A stretch of 64,000 nt of DNA from CAYUVA01 sp964448115 [NCBI: uncultured bacterium] (GCA_964448115.1 CAYUVA010000005.1:1-64000); one strand, 5' to 3'; positions 40,624 to 51,418 are shown, numbered from the stretch's first letter. Program-made: numbers and translations. The notes: generated by a model not told the origin, from the letters alone.

Positions 40624-43600
40624 TCATCTGGGATCTGGTTCCTGCGGAACATCCAGGTAGGGCCATAGGAAGCTCTCCAGTCCCTCGTCATCTATTGCAT
40701 ATAGATCGATCTGCCAGTGGTTTGGCTCGACGCCAGCTCCGACAAAGATATCGTGCATCCACCAGAATCCGACCGTCTCATCGTATGGTAGGTCACCCAC
40801 ATACATCCCCTGGTAGTACATCTCGACTCTATCCACCACGCCGTCTGGGTCATCGCCATAAGCCATGAGGAAGAACCAACCGCCATCCGTGGAAGTAATA
40901 TAAGTGGTCATGTATCCACCAACCAGGAGCCTTGGTCTCATGCCAGGAGTTGCTGTGGGGGTATCGGTTGCTGTAGGTGTGGCAGTCGGTGTCTCACTCG
41001 GTGTATGAGTCGGCTCTTGGGTAGGCGTATCTGTCGGCGATCCTGTAGGTATCTGCGTAGGAGTCGCGGTATCGGTTGCTGTAGGTACAAGAGTCGGTGT
41101 CCTGGTTGCGGTCTCGGTGGGAAGAGATGTCGGGGTAGCTGTCGGCGTCAAGGTCGGTGTTACTGTTGGCAGTAGTGTTTCAGTTGCTGTAGGGGTGGTG
41201 GTGTTAGTTACTGTCGGGGTATTACTCGGCGTGGCAGTCGGCTCTATTATCTTGAATGAGTAAATCTCTGTATCCATTACATTGCCATAGTTATCAGCAG
41301 CATCGAGGCTTACTTTGATCCAATCTCCATAAGCAAAGTCGCCCGGCGGATTATAAAATACCCTGATATCATCCTGCATGCCGCTAAGTGTCGGTGTTAC
41401 GGCAAATCCCTCGACAGCCATCAGCAAGGTGGCTACATCAACACCGCTTCCGTCATCGTATATGTGCAGGCTGATATTGGTATCCGGCAGATTACCCACC
41501 GAGTTAGGCGCTGGTGAATGCAAGCCTGTATAGGGCGGATCGGTCTCCGGTTCTATGGGCATGATGCGGAATGAATACTCATCATATACGAAATTGCCAG
41601 CCATATCCTCGGCATAAAGCTGAACATTAACCATAAGGTTCAGATCAAAGGGAGTCGATGGCTGGTGAGTGATCATATAATCATACATATTTCCTAGCCG
41701 GGTGAAGCTCACAGCCGCCCCTTCGACCATCATGACGATAGAGGTCGAATCGACACCGCTGTCATCATCGGCAACATGGAGGCTTATCGAGGTGTTGGGA
41801 TGTACATCCCTGGCGTTCTTGGCTGGATTGTGTCCATAGGTATAAGGTGGAATCGGATCCGGCGGTATGTAGATGGTGAACTGATACTCATCGCTAGCGA
41901 TATTCCCCATCATGTCCGCCGCTGTTACCTGTACATCGACCACCTCTCCATAATTGAACCTGACCGGCGGGTTATAGAATAGCATGTAATCATGTATATC
42001 GCCGCTGATCATAGCCGTGGTAACCAGGGATGATCTCACCCATAACTGGATGGAGCTTTGATCTACCCCAGATTCATCATCCAGGATATGCAGGCTTATA
42101 TTCGTATCGGCAGGCACATCGGTCTCGTTTTTGGCTGGATCGAAGTTGTCGAAGTATGGCGGGATCATATCCGCAGTGGAGGTACAGGTAGCGGTCGGAG
42201 TGCTGCTTGGCTGTTGGGTAGGCGTTTCAGTGGGAGTATTGGTGGGAGTGAAACTCGCCATGCCGGTCGCGGTGCCGGTTGGAGGCAGGGTCGGCGTTGA
42301 GGTTGGTTGATCTGTCGGTGTTTGGGTTGGGGTCCGGGTAGAGGTTGAGGTCGGAATACCGGTAGGCGTGTTTGAAGGTGTGCTGGTAGGTATGTCTGTG
42401 GGCGAGTTTGTCGGTGTTAATGTAGGCATCAGCGTTGCGGTAGCTGTATCGGTTGGAGTACCGGTCGGCTCCTGGGTAGGAGTAATTGTAGGCGTGTTGG
42501 AGGGAGTGAAGGTCAACATGCCGGTCGCGGTTCCGGTTGGTGTTTGAGTTGGTGTACCAGTAGGCAGGCTGGTGGCAGTACTCGTCGCCGTGCTGGTTGG
42601 AAGATCGGTGGCTGTGCTGGTCGGGGTCAGGGTAGCTGTGCTAGTCGGCTGTAGCGTAGCTGTGCTGGTCGCCGTGCTGGTCGGTGCATCGGTTGATGTA
42701 CTGGTCGGGGTCAGGGTCGGCGTGTTGCTGGGAAGCTGCGTTGCCGTATTGGTCGGCGTATTGGTCGAGGTAGATGTCGGCAGATCGGTATGGGTCGCCG
42801 TGGGGGTTGAGGTTGATGTACTAGTAGGCGCTGCGGTTGCGGTTTGGGTTGGACTGGCGGTTGGCGCTAAGGTCGGTGTGCTGGTGGAAGTCATGGTGGG
42901 GGTGGCACTGGCGGTTGCAGTAGGCGTGGCGGTACATTGCTCGGTGAAATAGACATAATCATCCGTAACCGAGTAGCCATTCAGGTTCTTTGCATAGACC
43001 GAGACCTCTATTCGATTATCGCAGGGCAGAGGGGGGCTTGGTAAATACGCTAGATTATAATCCCAAGGATCGCCACCGATCGCTGGAGTTACATCCTTGT
43101 CCTCTACCTGCATGGCGATCGAATTCAGATCGACTCCGGCTCCATCATCCCTAATGTGTAGCTTTATGGTGTAATCGACCGGCACATCGGTTTGATTCTT
43201 CGCCGGGTCATGATCGGTGGTATATGGTATTGCTGGCGTGTTGGTTGGCGTAGGAGACGGAGTAAATGTAGGGGCGCCGGTGGGAGTCGATGTCGGCGTG
43301 GGGGTCGCAGTTGCCATCAGGGTGGTAAATGTCCAGAGCTCCGGCGCCATCTCATTCCCCTCGTAGTCCTCTGCCCAGACCTCTATCCACACCACCTCGT
43401 TATAATCGAAGTTTTCCGTAGGGTTATAGAACGCAACTACATCATTCACCGTGGAGCCAGATAGCTGCGGGGATACATAATCGCCCTTGATCCACATATT
43501 TACCCGGCTGGGATCAACGCCACTGTCATCATCCCTAATATGGAAGCTGATATTAGTATCGATCTCCACCCCACTTTGATTGGGGGCTGGTGTATGATCG

Positions 43601-44037
43601 GTTATATAAGGGGGATCAAAGTCAAAAGAGGTCGGGGTCGGTGTTGGGGTGGGAGCACTTACTATAGTAAAGCTATATATGTCCGAAGGCATCGAGTTGC
43701 CTAGCAGATCAGAGGCATCGACCTGGACAGCAACCCTGTCGCCATAAGGATAGTCTTGAATGTGAAAATAGACCAGTTGATAATCCGCTGGCGATCCATT
43801 TATGCGCAGTGTACCTGAGGCTGGCTGGTACTCGATCATCATCGCTATGCTGTTAAGATCGACTCCAGAACCATCATCCTTTACATGCAGGGTGATATTG
43901 ACATCCGGAGCAACATTCGCCTGGTTATAGGCTGGATTATGCCCTTCAGTATAGGGAATTGCCCAAGCATTTCCCATATTGGCAACTATTAATAGCATAA
44001 TGAATGCGAACAGAGATAAACAAGGCTTGTATTTCAT
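40624..44037 (-). CDS. Giant secreted Ig-repeat protein with PT linkers and 'GYM' C-terminal domain
   Basis: About 1137 residues from the ATG at 44037 (an upstream in-frame start at 44073 adds 12). Signal peptide at about 1-26 ('[12 protein letters not shown]'). Six Ig-like repeats of about 95 residues each share 'HxPAxNxxxV' and 'LHxxDDxSGVD', the latter an Asp-rich, probably calcium-binding motif. They are split by Pro/Thr/Ser linkers: one between repeats 2 and 3, a very long one (about 240 residues, DNA 42170-42940) between 3 and 4, and one after repeat 6. The last 100 residues (40624-40932) form the domain shared with the genes at 519 and 29386. It is a likely cell-surface adhesin or matrix protein. 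Confidence 0.85.
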   Translation of the reverse strand: MKYKPCLSLFAFIMLLIVANMGNAWAIPYTEGHNPAYNQANVAPDVNITLHVKDDGSGVDLNSIAMMIEYQPASGTLRINGSPADYQLVYFHIQDYPYGDRVAVQVDASDLLGNSMPSDIYSFTIVSAPTPTPTPTSFDFDPPYITDHTPAPNQSGVEIDTNISFHIRDDDSGVDPSRVNMWIKGDYVSPQLSGSTVNDVVAFYNPTENFDYNEVVWIEVWAEDYEGNEMAPELWTFTTLMATATPTPTSTPTGAPTFTPSPTPTNTPAIPYTTDHDPAKNQTDVPVDYTIKLHIRDDGAGVDLNSIAMQVEDKDVTPAIGGDPWDYNLAYLPSPPLPCDNRIEVSVYAKNLNGYSVTDDYVYFTEQCTATPTATASATPTMTSTSTPTLAPTASPTQTATAAPTSTSTSTPTATHTDLPTSTSTNTPTNTATQLPSNTPTLTPTSTSTDAPTSTATSTATLQPTSTATLTPTSTATDLPTSTATSTATSLPTGTPTQTPTGTATGMLTFTPSNTPTITPTQEPTGTPTDTATATLMPTLTPTNSPTDIPTSTPSNTPTGIPTSTSTRTPTQTPTDQPTSTPTLPPTGTATGMASFTPTNTPTETPTQQPSSTPTATCTSTADMIPPYFDNFDPAKNETDVPADTNISLHILDDESGVDQSSIQLWVRSSLVTTAMISGDIHDYMLFYNPPVRFNYGEVVDVQVTAADMMGNIASDEYQFTIYIPPDPIPPYTYGHNPAKNARDVHPNTSISLHVADDDSGVDSTSIVMMVEGAAVSFTRLGNMYDYMITHQPSTPFDLNLMVNVQLYAEDMAGNFVYDEYSFRIMPIEPETDPPYTGLHSPAPNSVGNLPDTNISLHIYDDGSGVDVATLLMAVEGFAVTPTLSGMQDDIRVFYNPPGDFAYGDWIKVSLDAADNYGNVMDTEIYSFKIIEPTATPSNTPTVTNTTTPTATETLLPTVTPTLTPTATPTSLPTETATRTPTLVPTATDTATPTQIPTGSPTDTPTQEPTHTPSETPTATPTATDTPTATPGMRPRLLVGGYMTTYITSTDGGWFFLMAYGDDPDGVVDRVEMYYQGMYVGDLPYDETVGFWWMHDIFVGAGVEPNHWQIDLYAIDDEGLESFLWPYLDVPQEPDPR
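40935..41245 (-). repeat. Pro/Thr-rich coding repeat, C-terminal linker
   Basis: Tandem six-base-type units coding P-T-x-T-P-T and close variants form a linker before the C-terminal domain. In frame and without stops. Confidence 0.75.
42170..42940 (-). repeat. Long Pro/Thr/Ser-rich coding repeat
   Basis: About 240 codons of T-P-T-x-T-A-T type repeats within the Ig-repeat gene, more imperfect than a simple microsatellite and all in frame. It may be prone to length change by slippage or recombination. Confidence 0.8.
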
Positions 44038-44114
44038 AGCAGGGAATCCTTCCTTCGATAATATTAAGGACATATTTAAGTTGTTGTTAAGAGATTGCTA
44101 CTAATTCGGCAATT

Positions 44115-44142
44115 AGTATAACCAAGAGTAATAAATTGTCAA
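44115..44142 (-). promoter_or_regulatory. Promoter of the Ig-repeat gene
   Basis: On the minus strand TTGACA (44142-44137), a 16-base spacer and TATACT (44120-44115), about 78 bases before the ATG at 44037. The remainder of the gap up to 44286 is A+T-rich with no further feature. Confidence 0.65.
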
Positions 44143-44286
44143 AAATGGGGAAAGATCCGGTCAATAGCGAGTCAGAAAAAGCGCTATCCCTCCAACGCTT
44201 TTGTTTTAACCAAAATCTAGGTAAATTATTTTCCATAATATAAATAATAAATGTCAATATAGAAAATTTATTTTACAAACTATGAT

Positions 44287-47200
44287 TTAATCCTCGTCTT
44301 GCTCGGATCGCTCCTGATCAAGGTCTTCGATAGCTTTAAGCGCTTTCTTGGCTGCTATGCGCAGGGTTTTATTCACGCTTCTTGAGATCTTCTTTAGCAC
44401 CGGTATCGCCTTTGGATCTCCGATCCTGCCCAGGGTTCTTATCGCCTGTAATTGAACCTGGTTCTTGGATATACTGAGGATGAAGATCTCCTTTAGGAAC
44501 TCCAAGAGTCCATCGACTGCCTTAGTGCTACCGATTATCCCCAGGGTTTTTACGATCTCTATCTTAAGCTCGTCGGAGACCTCGCCGAAGCCGAAGAATT
44601 TTCGTTTTATATGTCCCGCGAGTTGTTCAGCCGAGTGATCAGCGCCGACCTTTGCCAGCGCTTTCACTACTTCCAGCTTCATCTTTGGGATCTCAGCCTC
44701 GAACATCTCCAGCAATCTTTGCTCTGAATCCTTGTGGCTGCGTGGTGCGACCTTGGAGAGGGCATTGACCGCCTCGGCTCGAACATTTAAGTGCGAGTCC
44801 CTGGTCAGGTCGAGAAGCGGCTCGATAGCTCTCTGATCTCCCAGCTCGCCAAGTATGATAGCCATGTTACGGCGCACAAACCAACGCTCATCGTTAACCG
44901 CCAGGAGGATATGATCCAAAGTAGCCTTTCCAGCGTGCTTGAGTACCTCGATTATGCGCAGGCGAACCTCCTTGTTGTCCTCCACCTTGAGCTGCTCGAC
45001 CAGCTCCTTGGAGATGTTCGCTCCCCTTTTAGTCAAGATATCAAGCGCTTCCTTGGTCAAGACAGTATCCCGAAGTGCATTAGCGACTGCGACCAGTGCC
45101 AGGTTGGAGTTGAATTTACCCAGGTTCTCAGTCAAGAGTTTACGCTCATGGATCTTGCGCTGGCTGCTCTCTTTTTGCAGGTTGGCGAAGTGATCGATTA
45201 TCTTATTGGCGATATCCTCCATATCTGCCTCCTCAAGACGGGTGCCTACCTGGGTAAGCATATCGATTAGTATGGAAAATATCTTGAATGACCACTCGGT
45301 TTCCGAGGATTTTATCAGGCTATTTACCACATAGAGAATTACATCTTGCTTGTTAAGCTCAATAAGCCTTTCAGCTAAGAACCAGGTTAATACCCTTGCT
45401 TTCTCCCGTTTTACAAAAGAGACGCTCTTGAGAGAGGATAATTGCTCATTTATTACCTCCATGAGCTTGAAGTCATCCTGCTGATTGAGAACCTCCTCAA
45501 GTTCTTTCTTTTCATTCTCCAGCTTGAGTGGCATTTTTGAGGCATCTTCGCTCGGTTTTTTTCCTCTTTTTAGCTCCTCAGGTATAATGATCTTGCGCAC
45601 AGCCGAGCCGGACATGGTTATAGTATCATCAGCACTTGTTATATCTTCGGTCATAGAGGCTTCCTCTGCCACCTTTTCCTTTGGCTTAAGGTCATCTTGA
45701 TCATCTTGCTGATAGTTATCAAGATCACTTTCAGCCTTTTGGGTAACAGGTTTTCTTATTCCTTTGGTTTGTTGTGGATCTGATCTTGGTGCAGCATCTT
45801 CTTCCGATAGCTCATCCTCCTCATCAAGAAGTGCTGCCAGCTCGCTATCGATCTCTATGCTTAGCGAATCGCTATCGCTTGAGGGCTTTTCTTTCCCTTT
45901 TTCTCTTAACTTCTTTCTATCTGGCAGTTGCTGTAAAAATAACTCCAGATCTTCGTCTGTATAGCCCTTCTTGGTGAACTCTTCGAGCAGTCTAGGAATG
46001 ATAGTTGCTTTTTTATCCGAGTCTATGACCACATCCTTCAACAGCTCTTGCAGGCGGGTTATCTCTTTGTCCTTCCCTTGTTCGATAGCATCCTTATCAA
46101 CTTTTTTATCTTGCAGCAACGAAAACATTCGATCGGTTAGCTTTTCAATTAGCTGCTCATCATCCATAAGCTTAGCCACGGTTTTGTCGAGCAGATCCCA
46201 ATCGTAAACCTCCAGTCCCTTTTCCATGACCGCATCTCTGAGTTCTGGGTCTAGGGTGAGTATTATCTCAGCCATGTGTCGGACTCGGTCCGAGACATCT
46301 ATATCCGGGTCTGCCTTTTCCATGGATTCCTCCAATTGGTGGATCGCCTCCGAGACTCTGGCAGCGGTCTTATCCAGTCCGAGTTCGCCTTTCTCGTCAT
46401 ACACCCTTGAGAATGCGACCAGCATGTCAGCGATCTTCTGCGGATCTTCGCGCACCCGCTTCATGAAATCGGTGGGTACCGAGACCATGCTGAATAGCGA
46501 GTCCCACTCACCGCTTCCGGCTCTGCTTTCAGAGACCAACTCGTACTCCAGAAGGTCCACTGCTACCTTATCAAGCTCCTTGCCTTCAAGCAGCTTCCTG
46601 ACTCCCCCCTCTTTTTTTATTTTGAATGGTGATTCGGCGATCAAGGTGGCGAACTGCTGAAGCTGATGCGAGGTCATACCCTTTTTGAAGGTGATGCTGT
46701 GGATATCTCTCTCATCGATGAAGTTTCGGATTATTGCAGTAAGCCCTCTGCCTGATTCTAAGGGGATTCCATTTATCACCAGTCGGTTCTTGGTAGCATT
46801 TATTGTCAAATGCCCCACATCCTCGATGATCTTGGTGAAGAACTCATAATCCTCTGAGATAGCCTTCTCGACTGCCGGGTGATTAGGGGGATACAGCCTT
46901 ATCTTACCGAAGATGGAGTTAAGGTGGGTTACCACATCCAGAGCGATCGCCCCTGGCTCGCCGGGCATCCTTCCAAAGCCCTTGGTTTCGGTAACTTTGA
47001 AGGTATCGGAGAGCTCACTAACCACATCATCATGTTTTTCCTTTAGAGATGGAGTATCCTTTTTATCAGCCTCGGGTGATATGGCAGTTGTTTTAGGGCT
47101 TTTTGGGATCAGCTCTGTAACCACTAGCCGTTTTTCCATGAGGCTCCAGATCGTCTGCATGGCAGTGAAGCGATCAAGGCCACAGGCTTCAATAACTTCA

Positions 47201-47811
47201 GCGTGGCTGCGATTGCCATCTATGCATTTTAAAAGGGCGATCTGTTCATCGTTCAGATCTGCGGACTCGAAAGCCTGTGGAGTTCGATGAAGCACGGCAT
47301 TGTCAGGCGGCATCCTGGTCTTTAATTTGGCTAGCTCATCGAGCTTGCGAGAGCTTTCCATAAGTAAAAATTCGGTGCTCAGGTTGGGACGCACAAAATC
47401 TCTGGGATCCTTGGTGCCGGTGAAGATCTTGTATTTCCCTTGTTCCCAAGTAAGAAGCTCCAGGACAATGGCTTGAATCATTCTGGACTTCAGGTAGGCG
47501 ATCTCCTCTTTAGTAACGATCTTCTCCCTGATAAGCCATTGATCAAAAGTCGTCTCCAGAGGATTATAGCTCTTAATCCTATCTGCCATATCTTGGGGAG
47601 TGATCTTGCCTATAGCTTCTAGGTGTCTTCTCAGCCACTGCACCTCGTCATGGGAACCAAGGGAGGCTCGTACCACCCTGCCATTCTCGAAACGCAGCAC
47701 TGCCTTCTGAGCGCCATGCCTCAAGTTTACCGAGCCATCCTTGCTCTGAGAGCTCATTAGCTGGATGATCTCAGCAACCCCAAAATCTTTTATGTCCCCT
47801 TCTAGTGCCAT
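44287..47811 (-). CDS. DUF4388 - HEAT-repeat protein
   Basis: 1174 residues. The N-terminus (about 1-120, 'GVAEIIQLMSSQSKDGSVNLRHG') is a DUF4388/PatA-type domain seen in bacterial regulators. The middle has a winged-helix-like part (about 190-240), a conserved central domain of unknown name and an acidic, Ser/Asp-rich disordered stretch (about 620-760). Residues about 930-1160 are HEAT repeats ('VRRNMAIILGELGDQRAIEPLLDLTRD' and similar). No catalytic motif or membrane segment. Probably a large scaffold in signalling or envelope assembly; the function is not known. GGGAG ribosome site precedes the ATG. Divergent from the gene at 47977. Confidence 0.75.
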   Translation of the reverse strand: MALEGDIKDFGVAEIIQLMSSQSKDGSVNLRHGAQKAVLRFENGRVVRASLGSHDEVQWLRRHLEAIGKITPQDMADRIKSYNPLETTFDQWLIREKIVTKEEIAYLKSRMIQAIVLELLTWEQGKYKIFTGTKDPRDFVRPNLSTEFLLMESSRKLDELAKLKTRMPPDNAVLHRTPQAFESADLNDEQIALLKCIDGNRSHAEVIEACGLDRFTAMQTIWSLMEKRLVVTELIPKSPKTTAISPEADKKDTPSLKEKHDDVVSELSDTFKVTETKGFGRMPGEPGAIALDVVTHLNSIFGKIRLYPPNHPAVEKAISEDYEFFTKIIEDVGHLTINATKNRLVINGIPLESGRGLTAIIRNFIDERDIHSITFKKGMTSHQLQQFATLIAESPFKIKKEGGVRKLLEGKELDKVAVDLLEYELVSESRAGSGEWDSLFSMVSVPTDFMKRVREDPQKIADMLVAFSRVYDEKGELGLDKTAARVSEAIHQLEESMEKADPDIDVSDRVRHMAEIILTLDPELRDAVMEKGLEVYDWDLLDKTVAKLMDDEQLIEKLTDRMFSLLQDKKVDKDAIEQGKDKEITRLQELLKDVVIDSDKKATIIPRLLEEFTKKGYTDEDLELFLQQLPDRKKLREKGKEKPSSDSDSLSIEIDSELAALLDEEDELSEEDAAPRSDPQQTKGIRKPVTQKAESDLDNYQQDDQDDLKPKEKVAEEASMTEDITSADDTITMSGSAVRKIIIPEELKRGKKPSEDASKMPLKLENEKKELEEVLNQQDDFKLMEVINEQLSSLKSVSFVKREKARVLTWFLAERLIELNKQDVILYVVNSLIKSSETEWSFKIFSILIDMLTQVGTRLEEADMEDIANKIIDHFANLQKESSQRKIHERKLLTENLGKFNSNLALVAVANALRDTVLTKEALDILTKRGANISKELVEQLKVEDNKEVRLRIIEVLKHAGKATLDHILLAVNDERWFVRRNMAIILGELGDQRAIEPLLDLTRDSHLNVRAEAVNALSKVAPRSHKDSEQRLLEMFEAEIPKMKLEVVKALAKVGADHSAEQLAGHIKRKFFGFGEVSDELKIEIVKTLGIIGSTKAVDGLLEFLKEIFILSISKNQVQLQAIRTLGRIGDPKAIPVLKKISRSVNKTLRIAAKKALKAIEDLDQERSEQDED

Positions 47812-47869
47812 TTCTCCCAGTATTCTAGTTACATTGCCAAATCCTCTGTAACTTTTTTAAGTATATTTT

Positions 47870-47899
47870 ATATTATCATAATCTAATGGCAATTATCAA
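47870..47899 (-). promoter_or_regulatory. Possible promoter of the DUF4388 gene
   Basis: On the minus strand TTGATA (47899-47894), an 18-base spacer and TAATAT (47875-47870). Moderate match to consensus. Confidence 0.4.
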
Positions 47900-47932
47900 A
47901 GAGAACAAACACCAGGTCAAAGGTGTGATTTT

Positions 47933-47961
47933 TTGATATTACCATCACTTCTGTGTAAAAT
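47933..47961 (+). promoter_or_regulatory. Possible promoter of the membrane protein gene at 47977
   Basis: TTGATA (47933-47938), a 17-base spacer and TAAAAT (47956-47961). The resulting leader would be very short (about 10 bases). Confidence 0.4.
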
Positions 47962-47976
47962 TCATAATTAAGAGCC

Positions 47977-49989
47977 ATGAGAAAGCCCTCTTTGGATATA
48001 TATCGCCTGATCCTGGCAATATTCAGCCTTATCTTAATCATCGTGGCTATAACCGTGCACAAGCGCAATGTATCAACATACTTTTATGGTGATGAGTCCA
48101 CCTACTACTGCATGGGCTTGAGTCTATTTTATGATCACGACCTGAGATACACGAAAGAAGACCTGGTGCGAGTGCAGAAGCTCGGTTGGGTAAATGGCCC
48201 TACTGGTATCTTACTTTCTTATGATCGTGCCAACGACGAGTACTACTACGCCAAGCCGTTAGCTTATCCATTGCTTGCCGTGCCATTTATAGCATTATCA
48301 CCTTCCAATGGGCTAATAATCTTCAATGCCCTGCTTTTTGGGCTTTCGTTGCTGCTGTTATACAGGTTTCTAGGTGAGCGAAATGACTCCGAGCGCTCCT
48401 TCTGGTTACTTGTATTATTCTTTTCAGGTAGCGTTTATGTCATCTATGTCTTCTGGATGTCGCCGGAGATCTTCAATGCATCATTTCTTGTTATCGGGCT
48501 ATATTATGCTCTGAGAAAAGGTGCAAAGCAGAAAGATTATGCAATAGCGTCCGCGCTCATGGGTATGCTTATCTACAATAGGCTTCCTTTGTTTCTGTTT
48601 TATGCAATGATTGCAGCTATCTTGCTGTTTAGAAGACGATTCAGATCTTTGATGATATTTTTAATAGTAGGTATTGCTTCGGCAGCCTTTTTTCATGGCT
48701 TGAATGCTAGCTTTACTGGAAAGGCTAACCCGTATGCTGGCGAGCGGAAGCGCTTCAACGATATCTATCCCTTACAGACGCCTGATGTAACCTTCGATAA
48801 GCTAGGACGCGTCTGGTCAACCGATACAGCCCAGTTCGTATTCGATCCCTCCATAACTTACAATGTGATGCTGCATAATTTATCTTATTTTTTCTTCGGG
48901 CGCTTTACCGGCATGATCCTGTATTTTTTCCCATTTGCGGTTGTCTTATTATTATTTATTCTAGGGAAAAAAGACCTGGAAAATATACTTCTGTTTTTAA
49001 CTATCATTGCCTCGATTTTAGCCCTAATAGTTATGATACCCTCAAATTATCAGGGCGGAGGTGGAGCTGTAGGCAATCGTTATCTTATCAGTTTCTTTCC
49101 CGCCTTTTTATTTCTGGTTCGCAAGGTCCGCTGGCGTGGAATGATCATCGCTGCCTTATTTATATCGGGTATAGCGGTCTTCAGGCTAAATATCACTCCA
49201 TTTCATACCTCCTTTTATCCGGGGCAACATGCCCAGGATCTTCCTTTCCGCCTCTTCCCTGTTGAGCTGACTCTCACCGAGTCCTTGCCCATCTTCGGAG
49301 ATAAAAAGCAGCGCGTCGAGTACTGTGGAGGGCATCTACACCTTTACTTCTTGGATGATTACGCTACTGGCAGGGAGGGAGCCAGGGACGAGTTCTGGGT
49401 GCTAGGCGGAAGAAGAGCAGAGGTCATTTTCAACATGGCTTATGTCCCTAATCAATCACCGCCTGATATCTTGGTCCTTAAAACATTCAATGGCAGGAAT
49501 CCATATAATGTCCTGGAGATCGACTCGGCGGGGAATCACCATATAATCGAGTTTACCGAGCCTAATCAGCAAAGAGATGTCATCCTGGATCTCTCACAGC
49601 CGTTCGTGTTCATAAACGCCTACGAGCACATCAAGTATGTTTTTAAATTCAGTTTTCATGCTAAAAACGGCTATGTGCCCAAGTTCACTGGCGGACCTGC
49701 CGACGGCAGGTATCTTGGAATACGCATCGAGCCAACCATGGATCCCTTCATCACCGCCCAGGCTTACCTGTGGAAAAAACAGCCCCACAAGGCTATAAAA
49801 CTGCTTGAAAGGGTGATCCAAGAGGAAGATTGGCGGGTGCACGCCTTCTATCTGCTCGGCAAGACTTACCTTGAAATCGGTGAGCAGGATAAAGCGACCA
49901 AGTATCTTATGGAAACAAAGCGAATACAACCTGGATTCATGGATACAGAAAAACTGCTCGAACAGGCTGGCAATGAACGAATAAATTGA
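47977..49989 (+). CDS. GT-C-like membrane protein with C-terminal TPR
   Basis: 670 residues. About 11 transmembrane helices in residues 8-400. The first outer loop has 'GDESTYYCMGLSLFYDHDLRY', the Asp/Glu-bearing loop typical of GT39/ArnT-like lipid-linked glycosyltransferases. A periplasmic domain follows, and the last 90 residues show two TPR-like units ('AQAYLWKKQPHKAIKLLERVIQ', 'AFYLLGKTYLEIGEQDKATKYL'). Likely a glycan- or protein-glycosylating enzyme; donor unknown. It precedes a radical SAM gene by 15 bases. Confidence 0.75.
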   Translation: MRKPSLDIYRLILAIFSLILIIVAITVHKRNVSTYFYGDESTYYCMGLSLFYDHDLRYTKEDLVRVQKLGWVNGPTGILLSYDRANDEYYYAKPLAYPLLAVPFIALSPSNGLIIFNALLFGLSLLLLYRFLGERNDSERSFWLLVLFFSGSVYVIYVFWMSPEIFNASFLVIGLYYALRKGAKQKDYAIASALMGMLIYNRLPLFLFYAMIAAILLFRRRFRSLMIFLIVGIASAAFFHGLNASFTGKANPYAGERKRFNDIYPLQTPDVTFDKLGRVWSTDTAQFVFDPSITYNVMLHNLSYFFFGRFTGMILYFFPFAVVLLLFILGKKDLENILLFLTIIASILALIVMIPSNYQGGGGAVGNRYLISFFPAFLFLVRKVRWRGMIIAALFISGIAVFRLNITPFHTSFYPGQHAQDLPFRLFPVELTLTESLPIFGDKKQRVEYCGGHLHLYFLDDYATGREGARDEFWVLGGRRAEVIFNMAYVPNQSPPDILVLKTFNGRNPYNVLEIDSAGNHHIIEFTEPNQQRDVILDLSQPFVFINAYEHIKYVFKFSFHAKNGYVPKFTGGPADGRYLGIRIEPTMDPFITAQAYLWKKQPHKAIKLLERVIQEEDWRVHAFYLLGKTYLEIGEQDKATKYLMETKRIQPGFMDTEKLLEQAGNERIN

Positions 49990-50004
49990 TAAAAGAGGAT
50001 ACCT

Positions 50005-51396
50005 GTGAGGCTGGCGCTGCTCAACATGCCGATCATAACCCAGAAGGCGGATCGATTCCAGATTGAGAGCCTTCACCCACGCATCGGCGTATGTTCAATA
50101 GGTACCCAGGCTAAACATGCCGGGCATGAGGTCATCATCTTAGATCCCGAACTCGATAAGCCAGAAACCATCCTTGGAAAGCTTACTGATTTCAAGCCCC
50201 GATTCGTTGGCATAGCCGCATATACCGAGGAGATCATAGCTGCTGACAAGACAGCCGAGCTGATAAAAAGCCATATTCCTGGAACCCAGGTTATTGTCGG
50301 CGGACATCACGCATCCGCTCTGCCGCTACGGACACTTAGCGAGTTTCCTAATATCGATATGATCATCGCCGGCGAGGGTGAGCAGACTATGCTGGAGCTG
50401 TTGGCTGGCAATAAAATTGGAGATATACCCGGAGTCGGTTGGCGTAATTCAGGGCAGATTTGCTTCAACCGGGTGGCTCCAAAGATAGATGATATCAATA
50501 GGCTGGCACCGCCGGATTGGAATCTTTTTAATATCGAGCGATACAGAGGGAGCAGCCTGGCAACCGGCTTCAAGCATCGTGGAAATTCGCTGGATATCTC
50601 GGTGGAGGGGGCACGGGGATGTCCGTTCAACTGCCATTTCTGCTTTCGTATGTCCGGGAAGGAGATTCGATACAAAAAGCCGCAACGAATAGTCGATGAG
50701 ATAATTCGGGATATAGAACTGTATGGAGCGACCTCCATATACTTCACTGAGGGAAGCTACGGGGTGAACCGGCAGCATGCCATCGAGACCTGCAAGCTCA
50801 TGATTGAGCAGCGGCTTGGTGAACGCATCCGCTGGACAGTCGGCGGCAGGATAAACCTGTTGGACGAGGAGTTGCTGGAGCTTATGTATAAGTCAGGATG
50901 CCGTTTCCTGGGAATCGGGGTTGAATCTGGTTCCCAGGAGATCCTGGATCGCATCGGCAAAAATATATCTATCAAGCGCATCGAGGAGGTGTTCAATTAC
51001 TGTAGGCAACTAGGCATAGAGACCGAGGCCAACTTCATCATCGGACACCCATTCGAGACTGAAGAGACGGTGAACCAGACCATCGAGTTTGCGCGAAGGC
51101 TGAGGGCTGATAATGCCAATTTTGCTATATTGGTTCCGTTCCCTGGCACCCTAACGGCTCAATATGCGAAAGAAGGTTACGGGGGACTGCGCATCAAGTC
51201 GGAGAACTGGGCATTATATGGCAAGCAGATAGGCGCAGCGATGGAGCTAGATCAGCTCCCCACCGACAAGCTAATCAAGCTTCAAAACAAGGCTTATCGT
51301 AGATTCTACCTGCGCCCCAGAAATCTGCCTAAATTCATAAGGAAATTGAATACTGGTAGAATGATTAGTATATTAAAAAGACTGTTGAACCAGTAA
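50005..51396 (+). CDS. B12-binding radical SAM protein
   Basis: 463 residues. Residues about 1-150 fit a cobalamin-binding domain ('IGVCSIGTQAKHAGHEVIILD', 'VIVGGHHASALP'). The radical SAM cluster is C206-x3-C210-x2-C213 ('CPFNCHFC'), followed by the Elp3-like barrel. Cobalamin-dependent radical SAM enzymes of this class often methylate or rearrange unactivated carbons in lipids, hopanoids, sugars or natural products; the substrate is unknown. GTG start with AGAGGAT upstream. Confidence 0.88.
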   Translation: MRLALLNMPIITQKADRFQIESLHPRIGVCSIGTQAKHAGHEVIILDPELDKPETILGKLTDFKPRFVGIAAYTEEIIAADKTAELIKSHIPGTQVIVGGHHASALPLRTLSEFPNIDMIIAGEGEQTMLELLAGNKIGDIPGVGWRNSGQICFNRVAPKIDDINRLAPPDWNLFNIERYRGSSLATGFKHRGNSLDISVEGARGCPFNCHFCFRMSGKEIRYKKPQRIVDEIIRDIELYGATSIYFTEGSYGVNRQHAIETCKLMIEQRLGERIRWTVGGRINLLDEELLELMYKSGCRFLGIGVESGSQEILDRIGKNISIKRIEEVFNYCRQLGIETEANFIIGHPFETEETVNQTIEFARRLRADNANFAILVPFPGTLTAQYAKEGYGGLRIKSENWALYGKQIGAAMELDQLPTDKLIKLQNKAYRRFYLRPRNLPKFIRKLNTGRMISILKRLLNQ

Positions 51397-51418
51397 CAAC
51401 ATAGAAATACTAGCCAGA

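Noticed and set aside
42170-42940. Repeat tract resembling a CRISPR or minisatellite
   Set aside because: Units are imperfect hexamer-type codons kept in frame within a long gene; there are no conserved repeats with unique spacers.
42572-42952. Plus-strand frame rich in Val/Leu/Gly repeats
   Set aside because: It is the antisense reading of the PT-rich linker in the Ig-repeat gene; no ribosome site and it depends wholly on the repeat.
45764-45964. Ser-rich plus-strand frames in the 45-46 kb region
   Set aside because: They mirror the acidic disordered part of the DUF4388 gene on the other strand.
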